Source: JBEIGE01 sp040382055 | Lineage (GTDB): Bacteria; Pseudomonadota; Gammaproteobacteria; Burkholderiales; Burkholderiaceae_C | Length of the DNA: 64,000 nucleotides | Direction: 5' to 3' | NCBI GenBank assembly: GCA_040382055.1 | Contig: JBEIGE010000012.1 | Span: 1 to 64,000 of the forward strand | Part shown: positions 57,722-64,000 of the stretch, in pieces | Layout: each line of letters begins with the position of its first letter | Numbering within the stretch: position 1 is the first letter of the stretch | Position numbers and translations under genes: made by a program | The notes under the pieces: model-generated | The model's input: only the letters and a program-made list of their open reading frames with translations | What the model was told of the DNA's origin: nothing | Databases searched by the model: none

Positions 57722-58783
57722 ATGACACGTTTTGCGCCCCGTTCATACCTGCACCGGCTCCACACCCTGCCCTGCCTGCTGCTGTACTTCAGCTTGCTCA
57801 TACCGTCTGTGCAAGCCGCCACCTCACCCCCCGCCCCGGTTCAAAGCATGATTGACGCACTCTCTCGCGCCAGCGCAGCGGTTGTGGGCGTGCAGGTGGA
57901 TGCCGCCGAGGGCGCGCGCTCGGCGCAAACCCTGGGCCCCAAGCGCAGCGGCTCAGGCGTGGTGATTGGTGCTGACGGGCTGGTGCTGACCATCGGCTAT
58001 CTCTTGATTGAAGCGCAAAACGTGAGTGTGACCACGGCAGACGGCAAGCGCTTTCCGGCCCGGGTGGTGGCCTATGACCTGGCCAGCGGCTTCGGGCTGG
58101 TGCGTTCACTGCTGCCGCTGGGCGGCATTGCGCCGGTGCCGCTGGGTAATCTGAAAGACGTGTCCCTGGGTCAGGCCATGATGGTGGCCACCGGCAGTCA
58201 GGGTAAGGACGACGAGACGGATGTGGCCAGTACCCAACTGGTGGGCAAGCGCGCGTTTTCCGGCTTCTGGGAATACCACATTGATCTGGCGGCCTTCACC
58301 AGCCCGCCCATTCAAAACCATTCCGGCGCACCGCTGTTCAACCAGCGCGGCGAACTGGTGGGCGTGGGCAGCTTGCTGGTGATGAACGCGCTGGGGGATA
58401 ACCGGCGCGTGCCCGGCAATATGTTTGTGCCGGTGGACCTGTTGCGCCCGATTCTGGATGAATTGCTGCGCCAGGGCATGAGCACCAAAAGCCAGCGGCC
58501 CTGGCTGGGCTTGTCGTCTGCCGAGGACGGTGGCCGGGTGCAGGTGATCCGCGTCAATCCCGGCAGCCCGGCGGAACAAGCGGGCATCAAGCCGGGGGAC
58601 CTGGTGCTGGCAGTCGATGGCAGCCGCGTGGACAGTCTGGAAGGTTTTTACAAAAAACTCTGGGACCGCCCCGGCGCGGCCGTGGATGTGGAACTCACGG
58701 TGCTGCAGGGCGCTGATGTGCGCAAGCTGATACTCAAAGCCGTAGACCGCATGAGCACGATGGTCAAACCCGCCGGGATTTAA
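57722..58783 (+). CDS. HtrA/DegP-like protein with lost catalytic His and Asp
   Basis: A 353-residue exported protein: signal peptide (about 1-32), trypsin-like fold (about 45-240) and one PDZ domain (about 255-340). Aligned with the HtrA at the left end of this window, the catalytic His motif TNAHVV reads TIGYLL (Tyr93) and the catalytic Asp segment (TD-LALL in HtrA) reads SGFGLV (Gly123). Ser201 is kept in QNHSGAPL. It is therefore unlikely to be a normal protease and may act as a peptide-binding or scaffold protein. ATG 57722 begins the signal peptide; the frame is open further upstream. Confidence 0.85.
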   Translation: MTRFAPRSYLHRLHTLPCLLLYFSLLIPSVQAATSPPAPVQSMIDALSRASAAVVGVQVDAAEGARSAQTLGPKRSGSGVVIGADGLVLTIGYLLIEAQNVSVTTADGKRFPARVVAYDLASGFGLVRSLLPLGGIAPVPLGNLKDVSLGQAMMVATGSQGKDDETDVASTQLVGKRAFSGFWEYHIDLAAFTSPPIQNHSGAPLFNQRGELVGVGSLLVMNALGDNRRVPGNMFVPVDLLRPILDELLRQGMSTKSQRPWLGLSSAEDGGRVQVIRVNPGSPAEQAGIKPGDLVLAVDGSRVDSLEGFYKKLWDRPGAAVDVELTVLQGADVRKLILKAVDRMSTMVKPAGI

Positions 58784-59694
58784 GCCGTCAAGCCTTCGCG
58801 CACGGTGGGGTAACGCAACACCAGTTTGAGCTCGCGTTTAAGACGCGTGTTGACCATGCGGCGGGATTCGCCCATGAAGCTCATCACCATCGGTGAGAGT
58901 TGCTCAGCCGCCTGGCTGCGTGAGACGCGCGGCGGACGCTGCAAACCATAAAGGTCGGCCGCCAGGTCAAAGTAGTCAGCCATTTTGAGGGTGGTGTCGT
59001 CATTGACGTTATAGACGCGCATCGGCGCACCCCGCCACAGCGCCCGGATGGTGGCGCGGGCCAGGTCATCGGCGTGGATGTGGTTGGTGAAAACGTCATC
59101 CTGGTCTTGCAGCACCGGCGTTCCGCGCAACAGGCGTTCGCGCGGGGTGCCGCCCACACGGTTGGGCGCGTAGATGCCGGGAATGCGCAAAATGCTGGCG
59201 CGTACACCAGCTGCACGAGACAGGTGCCGCACCAGGGATTCAGCATGAATTCTGCGTTTGGCCCTTTCTGTGCTTGGGCTTACAGCTCTTGTTTCTGTAG
59301 CAAACTCAGCGTGGCAATCGCCATAGACCCCACTGGTTGAGCCATACACCAAAGACCTGGGCTTGCTGCGCAGTCGCAGGATACGCAGCAGCTTGCGGGT
59401 TCGCGGGTCGCCAGCGCCTTCGCCCGGTGGCGGTGCCATGTGCACCACCCGCGTGGCAATGCCGCTCAAGCGACTTAGCGTCTCACGCTGATCCAGGTTG
59501 CCATCCAGCGGGGTAATGCCCTGGTTGCGCAGCGCTTGATGGCGCTGTGGTGTTGAGGTCAGCGCCAGCAGCCGCATGCGGCCACCCAGCTGCTGGGCCA
59601 CGCGCAGGCCGACATCGCCGCAGCCCACAATCAGCAGGCGCTCACGCCGGAAACGGGCGGGCAACGCGCCCAGGGGGGATTGGTTTGAAGGCAA
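58780..59694 (-). CDS. SDR-family NAD(P)-binding epimerase/dehydratase-like protein
   Basis: A 304-residue Rossmann protein. The nucleotide loop is LIVGCGDVGLRVAQQLGGR rather than the classical GxxGxxG, resembling the YeeZ/atypical SDR group. The catalytic Tyr of YxxxK is not evident; VYGSTSGVYGDC holds the likely active-site loop. Substrate unknown. The best start is a TTG at 59694. Its 3' end overlaps the convergent pseudoprotease gene by four bases. Confidence 0.75.
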   Translation of the reverse strand: MPSNQSPLGALPARFRRERLLIVGCGDVGLRVAQQLGGRMRLLALTSTPQRHQALRNQGITPLDGNLDQRETLSRLSGIATRVVHMAPPPGEGAGDPRTRKLLRILRLRSKPRSLVYGSTSGVYGDCHAEFATETRAVSPSTERAKRRIHAESLVRHLSRAAGVRASILRIPGIYAPNRVGGTPRERLLRGTPVLQDQDDVFTNHIHADDLARATIRALWRGAPMRVYNVNDDTTLKMADYFDLAADLYGLQRPPRVSRSQAAEQLSPMVMSFMGESRRMVNTRLKRELKLVLRYPTVREGLTA

Positions 59695-59740
59695 AATCAG
59701 GGGGTATTAAAAGTGCAATGTTTTGAAGGATAACCAAAAG

Positions 59741-60799
59741 ATGACGAGTTTAGATACCGCCGGCGGCTTTCTGATTACCGTACAACCCAGCGGACGCAGT
59801 TTCAACGCCCAGCCCGGCGAGGCCATGCTGGCTGCCGGCATTCGTCAGGGCATAGGCTTGCCCTATGGCTGCAAAGACGGCGCCTGTGGATCATGCAAGT
59901 GCAAAAAAGTCTCAGGCACCGTGGTCCATGGCAACCACCAAGCCAAGGCCCTGAGCGCCGAGGACGAGGCCAACGGTTTTGTGCTGACCTGCTGCGGCGT
60001 AGCCCAGACTGATGTGGTGCTCGAAAGCCGCCAGGTCACCGAAGTTGGTGCGTTTGCCGTCAAGAAAATGCCCACCCGGGTGACCACGCTGGAAAAGTTG
60101 TCTCCCGATGTAGTGCGTCTGACCCTGCAGCTACCCGCCAACGACACCTTTGCTTTCCATGCCGGACAGTACATAGAGTTTCTGCTGCGCGACGGGGCGC
60201 GGCGCAGCTACTCCATGGCCAACGCACCGCACACCCTGACCGCCACCCCCATGCTTGAACTGCACATACGCCACATGCCGGGTGGCAAGTTCACCGACCA
60301 CGTGTTTGGTCCCATGAAGGAAAAAGAGATTTTGCGCATTGAAGGCCCTTATGGCAGCTTTTTCCTGCGTGAAGACTCTGAGAAACCCATCATCCTGTTG
60401 GCCTCGGGCACCGGCTTTGCGCCGATCAAGGCGCTGATTGAGCATATGCAGCATCAAGGCATCAAGCGCCCCGCAACCCTGTACTGGGGCGGACGTCGCC
60501 CGCAGGACCTGTACATGAACGACTGGGTGCTGGAGAAAGTGGCACAGATGCCCAACCTGAGCTACGTGCCTGTGGTTTCAGACGCATTGGCGCAAGACCA
60601 ATGGGGCGGACGAACCGGCTTTGTGCATTTGGCGGTGCTGCAAGACACGCCCGATTTGTCTGGCTATCAGGTCTATGCCTGCGGCGCACCGATTGTGGTG
60701 GAGTCAGCCCGCACCCAGTACAGTGCACAGGGCGGCTTGCCACCCGAAGAGTTTTTTGCCGATTCTTTTACCAGCGAAGCCGACAAGGTTGCGACTTAA
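59741..60799 (+). CDS. Ferredoxin-NAD(P)H reductase with N-terminal [2Fe-2S] domain
   Basis: A 352-residue electron-transfer protein of the AscD / CDP-6-deoxy-glucoseen reductase type. The plant-type ferredoxin domain (about 1-95) has cluster ligands in GCKDGACGSCKCK and the fourth Cys in LTCCGVA. The FAD domain carries RRSYSMANAP and the NAD domain LASGTGFAPIKALIEH and YACGAP. It likely supplies electrons to an oxygenase. AAGGA lies 10 bp before ATG 59741; a TTG 18 bp upstream also opens the frame. Confidence 0.88.
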   Translation: MTSLDTAGGFLITVQPSGRSFNAQPGEAMLAAGIRQGIGLPYGCKDGACGSCKCKKVSGTVVHGNHQAKALSAEDEANGFVLTCCGVAQTDVVLESRQVTEVGAFAVKKMPTRVTTLEKLSPDVVRLTLQLPANDTFAFHAGQYIEFLLRDGARRSYSMANAPHTLTATPMLELHIRHMPGGKFTDHVFGPMKEKEILRIEGPYGSFFLREDSEKPIILLASGTGFAPIKALIEHMQHQGIKRPATLYWGGRRPQDLYMNDWVLEKVAQMPNLSYVPVVSDALAQDQWGGRTGFVHLAVLQDTPDLSGYQVYACGAPIVVESARTQYSAQGGLPPEEFFADSFTSEADKVAT

Positions 60800-60880
60800 A
60801 AGCTTCAGCGCAGCTGCAAAACCAAACCAGAAACAGCGTACCGTGCCAACCCAATCTCTTTTCAACCTTTCCAGACTAGC

Positions 60881-61870
60881 ATGATGAAAACCCTTCAACT
60901 GTCCCTGCTCTCAGTGCTGTCGCTGGCGTCTGCGCTGCTCGTCCTGCCGTCAGCAAACGCTCAAACCAATCCGGCGCGGCCGATCCGGCTGGTCGTTCCC
61001 TACGCGGCTGGCGGCCCGATTGACATCACCGCCCGGGCGCTGGCCGAGCGTGTCAAAGACAGTCTGGGCACGGTCATCGTGGACAACCGCCCCGGCGCTG
61101 GCGGCAATATTGGCGCAGATGCGGTGGCCAAGGCCGCGCCGGACGGCCTGACCATTGGCATTGCCGCCACTGCCACCCATGCGGTGAACCCCTGGCTGTA
61201 TGCCCGCATGCCTTACAACGCGGGCACCGACTTTGCGCCCATCACCCAGATGGTGCGGGTTCCCAACGTGCTGGTCATGAATGCCGAGACTGCCCAACGC
61301 CTGAAAATCAACACCTTGGCCGACCTGATTGCCTATGCCAAAGCCAATCCGGCCAAACTGAACTACGCCAGCGGCGGCAACGGCAGTGCCGGACACCTGG
61401 CCGGCGAGCTGTTCAAGTCGCAGGCAGGAATTTTTGCGGTGCATATTCCCTACAACGGCGGCAACCCGGCGCAGCTGGCCTTGCTCAGCGGTCAGGTGGA
61501 TTTCAACCTGGACAATCTGGCCACAGCCGCCCCCAACATCCGCGCTGGCAAGCTCAAGGCACTGGCCGTAACCACCCTGACGCGCTCCAGCGCCCTGCCC
61601 GATGTGCCCCCCATGGCAGACACCCTCAAAGGGTTTTCGGTGGACACCTGGTGGGGACTGGTGGCACCCGCAGGAACACCACCGGACGTGATCAACACCC
61701 TGAATCAGGCTTTTGTAGCTGCCCTCAGAGCACCGGAAACCCAAACCCGCTTTGCCAGCCTGATGGCCGAACCCGTGCCCAGCACGCCGGCTGCGTTTGC
61801 CAGCTTCATGGCTGCGGAGCGGGCCAAGTATGAAGGGGTGGTTAAGGCCTCAGGGGCCCGGGTGGACTGA
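60881..61870 (+). CDS. Bug-type tripartite tricarboxylate transporter substrate-binding protein
   Basis: A 329-residue periplasmic solute-binding protein with a clear signal peptide (ending about ANAQ, residue 28). Family motifs are RPIRLVVPYAAGGPIDITARALA and VIVDNRPGAGGNIGADAVAKAAPDG. Bug proteins bind carboxylates or aromatics and are greatly expanded in Burkholderiales. No TctA/TctB membrane genes are adjacent, so it is an orphan here, as most Bug genes are. Confidence 0.93.
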   Translation: MMKTLQLSLLSVLSLASALLVLPSANAQTNPARPIRLVVPYAAGGPIDITARALAERVKDSLGTVIVDNRPGAGGNIGADAVAKAAPDGLTIGIAATATHAVNPWLYARMPYNAGTDFAPITQMVRVPNVLVMNAETAQRLKINTLADLIAYAKANPAKLNYASGGNGSAGHLAGELFKSQAGIFAVHIPYNGGNPAQLALLSGQVDFNLDNLATAAPNIRAGKLKALAVTTLTRSSALPDVPPMADTLKGFSVDTWWGLVAPAGTPPDVINTLNQAFVAALRAPETQTRFASLMAEPVPSTPAAFASFMAAERAKYEGVVKASGARVD

Positions 61871-61896
61871 AGCCCGAAGCCCGAAACAGCCAGGGC

Positions 61897-62622
61897 TCAG
61901 GCTTCGCCGAGATAAGCCGAACGCACGGCAGGGTCATTGAGCAGCGTACGGGCGTCGCCACTCAGGGTGATCAGGCCGGATTCCATGACGTAAGCCCGGC
62001 TGGCGATGGACAAGGCGCGGCTGGCATTTTGCTCGACCAACAAAATGGTCACACCCTGCGCCGCCACATCGCGGATAACCTCAAAAATTTTGTCCACCAT
62101 GATCGGCGACAGCCCCATGGAGGGTTCATCGAGCAGCAGCAGGCGCGGACGGCTCATCAGCGCACGGCCCATGGCCAGCATTTGCTGCTCACCACCCGAT
62201 AGCGTTCCGGCGAGCTGCTTGCGCCGCTCCCGCAAGCGCGGGAACAGGGCAAATATTTTCTCCAGATCGGCTGCAATTTCAGGCTTGTCGTTGCGGGCGT
62301 AAGCGCCCATCTGCAGGTTTTCCAGAATGCTCATGCGGGTGAACACACCGCGCCCTTCGGGCACCATGGCCAGGCCCTGGCGCACCAGGTCCCATGCGCC
62401 TTGCCCGGCAATGTCTTGCCCCAGATACTTCAGTGACCCCTGCTCGGGCAGCAGGGTGCCGGTAATGGCCTTCATGGTGGTGGTTTTGCCGGCACCGTTG
62501 GAGCCGATCAGACACACCAGCTCACGCGCATGCACTTCAAAGTCTATGCCCTTGACGGCCTGGATGCCGCCATAGCCTACCTTGAGGCCGCTGACCTGAA
62601 GCAATGCTGTTTCTGCACTCAT
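61897..62622 (-). CDS. livF: Branched-chain amino acid ABC transporter ATP-binding protein LivF
   Basis: ATPase of a HAAT-family importer, 241 residues. Walker A is GSNGAGKTT, the signature LSGGEQQMLAMGRALM and Walker B LLLLDEPSMGL. The end RSAYLGEA is typical of LivF. It overlaps livG by four bases. The substrate could be branched-chain amino acids, amides or urea; the periplasmic binding protein gene is not visible. Confidence 0.93.
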   Translation of the reverse strand: MSAETALLQVSGLKVGYGGIQAVKGIDFEVHARELVCLIGSNGAGKTTTMKAITGTLLPEQGSLKYLGQDIAGQGAWDLVRQGLAMVPEGRGVFTRMSILENLQMGAYARNDKPEIAADLEKIFALFPRLRERRKQLAGTLSGGEQQMLAMGRALMSRPRLLLLDEPSMGLSPIMVDKIFEVIRDVAAQGVTILLVEQNASRALSIASRAYVMESGLITLSGDARTLLNDPAVRSAYLGEA

Positions 62623-63419
62623 GCGGTGGCTCCATGGCCGAGATAGGCTTCGATCACCAAGGCGTTGCCCTGCACCTCGGCCGGTGTTCCCTGGGCAATC
62701 ACCTTGCCATAGTCCAGCACGGTAACGCGGTCACACAAGCCCATGACCAGCTTGACGTCATGCTCGATCAACAACACGGTGCGCTGGTCGTTGCGAATCT
62801 TGTCGATCAGCGCGCGCAGCTGCACTTTTTCAGTGGCATTCATGCCGGCGGCAGGCTCATCGAGAGCCAGCAACTGGGGGTCGGTCGCCAGCGCACGGGC
62901 AATTTCAAGGCGGCGCTGATCGCCGTAGCTCAGGGTGCGGGCCCGGTAGTCGGCCAGCGCTGCGATGCCCACATAGCTGAGCAATTCGTGGGCACGCTGG
63001 GTGATGGCAGCTTCTTCCTGCTTGAAAGCGCGGGTTCGAAAAATGGCACCCAGAACGCCTGAGCCTGAGCGCACATGCCGCCCCACCATCACGTTCTCAA
63101 GCGCGGTCATGTCGGCAAACAGGCGGATATTCTGGAAGGTGCGGGCAATGCCGGCCCGGGCGACCTGGTGAACCGCCGTTGGCCGGTAAGGTTGCCCCGC
63201 CAACTCAAAGCGGCCGCTGTCGGGGGTGTACAGACCGGTGATGACGTTGAAGAAAGTGGTTTTGCCAGCACCATTGGGGCCGATCAGGCCATACACCTGG
63301 CCGCGCTCGATCTGGATCCCCACATCGCTCAAGGCCTGCAGGCCACCAAAGCGTTTGGAGACACCCTGCACCTGCAAAACGGTGTCTGGCGTGGACATCG
63401 CCATGGCTTGTGCTGTCAT
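62619..63419 (-). CDS. livG: Branched-chain amino acid ABC transporter ATP-binding protein LivG
   Basis: Second ATPase of the importer, 266 residues. Walker A is GPNGAGKTT, and the LivG-specific insert follows (ARTFQNIRLFADMTALENVMVGRHV). The signature is LSYGDQRRLEIARAL and Walker B LLALDEPAAGM. ATG 63419 overlaps the livM stop (ATGA); a longer frame to 63470 exists but overlaps livM. Confidence 0.93.
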   Translation of the reverse strand: MTAQAMAMSTPDTVLQVQGVSKRFGGLQALSDVGIQIERGQVYGLIGPNGAGKTTFFNVITGLYTPDSGRFELAGQPYRPTAVHQVARAGIARTFQNIRLFADMTALENVMVGRHVRSGSGVLGAIFRTRAFKQEEAAITQRAHELLSYVGIAALADYRARTLSYGDQRRLEIARALATDPQLLALDEPAAGMNATEKVQLRALIDKIRNDQRTVLLIEHDVKLVMGLCDRVTVLDYGKVIAQGTPAEVQGNALVIEAYLGHGATA

Positions 63420-64000
63420 GGTTTTTGCTTGCCCGCCTGCAATGACTTGCCATGCTCCGGCGCAGTCCACAAGCCGCGTGGTCGCAGCAGCATGATGCTG
63501 ATCATGGCCAGCGCGATCAGCAACTGGCGCAGGATAGACGCGTCAATGCGCCCATCGGTCATGGCCTGAAGCGGGCTGGCCACATAACGCAAAGCCTCAG
63601 GCAGCGCTGCCAGCAGAACCGCGCCAAGCACCACACCCGGCAAAAAGCCTATGCCCCCCAAGACCACCATGGCCACAATCATCACCGACTCCATGAGACT
63701 GAACGACTCGGGTGAAATGAAACCCTGGAAGGCCGCAAACATGGCACCGGAGACACCGCCGAAGGTGGCCCCCATGCCAAAGGCCAGCAGCTTGAGGTTA
63801 CGGGTGTTGATGCCCATGGCACGCGCGGCAATTTCGTCTTCACGGATGGCCATCCAGGCACGGCCAATGCGCGAGATTTCCAGCCGATGACAAATCACCA
63901 CACTGATGACCACCAGCACCAGAAACAGGTAGTAGTAAAGGGTGACGGGCGGCAGCTCAAAGCCGGCAATCTGGAGTTTTTTACCCAGGTCCAGCCCGAA
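63416..64000 (-). CDS. livM: Branched-chain amino acid ABC transporter permease LivM, C-terminal part
   Basis: The gene enters from the right edge; 194 residues of the C-terminal portion are visible. Conserved permease segments are GRAWMAIREDEIAARAMGINTRNLKLLAFGMGA and VLGGIGFLPGVVLGAVLLAALPE, with several membrane helices between. It is first in the visible livM-livG-livF order, all coupled by four-base overlaps. The start and N-terminal helices lie outside the window. Confidence 0.92.
   Translation of the reverse strand, partial: FGLDLGKKLQIAGFELPPVTLYYYLFLVLVVISVVICHRLEISRIGRAWMAIREDEIAARAMGINTRNLKLLAFGMGATFGGVSGAMFAAFQGFISPESFSLMESVMIVAMVVLGGIGFLPGVVLGAVLLAALPEALRYVASPLQAMTDGRIDASILRQLLIALAMISIMLLRPRGLWTAPEHGKSLQAGKQKP

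Overview
The window looks like a chromosomal segment of a betaproteobacterium of the order Burkholderiales, most likely a Comamonadaceae member close to Rhodoferax, Polaromonas or Acidovorax. This is inferred from gene order (rpoE-rseA-rseB-mucD beside the fab cluster, hemC-hemD-hemX-hemY opposite ppc, a Bug-type binding protein), from protein style and from the scattered short repeats. No sequence search was run. Most of it is core chromosome, moderately GC-rich. The clear exception is an AT-rich gene at 54.5-55.6 kb.

Layout. (1) 0-9.7 kb, minus strand: the envelope-stress sigma factor operon (rpoE, rseA, rseB, mucD-like protease), preceded by fatty-acid synthesis (plsX, fabH, fabD, fabG, acpP, fabF) and by the DUF177-rpmF pair. 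A 13-bp hairpin with a T-rich tail lies between rpmF and plsX. (2) 9.7-14.4 kb: maf and an RsmI-like methyltransferase on plus; an S49 peptidase, a Rieske protein, a HAD phosphatase and rluC on minus. (3) 14.4-25.7 kb: rne with a long leader, the tetrapyrrole genes hemC-D-X-Y, ppc and a TerC protein. (4) 25.7-31.5 kb: argH, a hemerythrin, an L-lactate dehydrogenase family flavoprotein, dinB and dusC. (5) 31.5-36.9 kb: an orphan MNT nucleotidyltransferase, a large MmeI-like restriction-modification protein, queF and yaaA. (6) 37-39.5 kb: a rubrerythrin / CCG-type Fe-S protein / DUF3501 cluster. (7) 39.6-46.6 kb: a flavin monooxygenase, DUF2783, valS, tusA, a Nudix hydrolase and cysM. (8) 46.6-53.5 kb: a block with a DUF4212 plus sodium:solute symporter pair, a CBS/DUF294 regulator and an exonuclease, bracketed by two diverged copies of the cysM 5' end. 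(9) 53.6-55.6 kb: tRNA-Leu(CAA), a HigBA toxin-antitoxin module and an AT-rich cargo gene. (10) 55.7-64 kb: gamma-glutamyltransferase, an HtrA-like pseudoprotease, an SDR protein, a ferredoxin reductase, a Bug protein and livF-livG-livM.

The least explained signal is a set of five stem-loop insertions. Each has 15-26 bp complementary arms around a 42-48 nt loop. The loop cores are conserved within a type while the arms differ from copy to copy. There are three core types: A at 30394-30473 and 32319-32400, C at 33610-33707 and 34628-34717, D at 43246-43323. Four of the five lie inside open reading frames (three in the restriction-modification gene, one in valS) without breaking the frame. I do not recognise them as a named element class.

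Other points for follow-up are a DegP/HtrA relative that has lost its catalytic His and Asp, a 19-bp tandem repeat overlapping the end of dusC, an MNT gene followed by a ten-codon relic where a HEPN toxin would be expected, and a higBA promoter that predicts a leaderless toxin mRNA.
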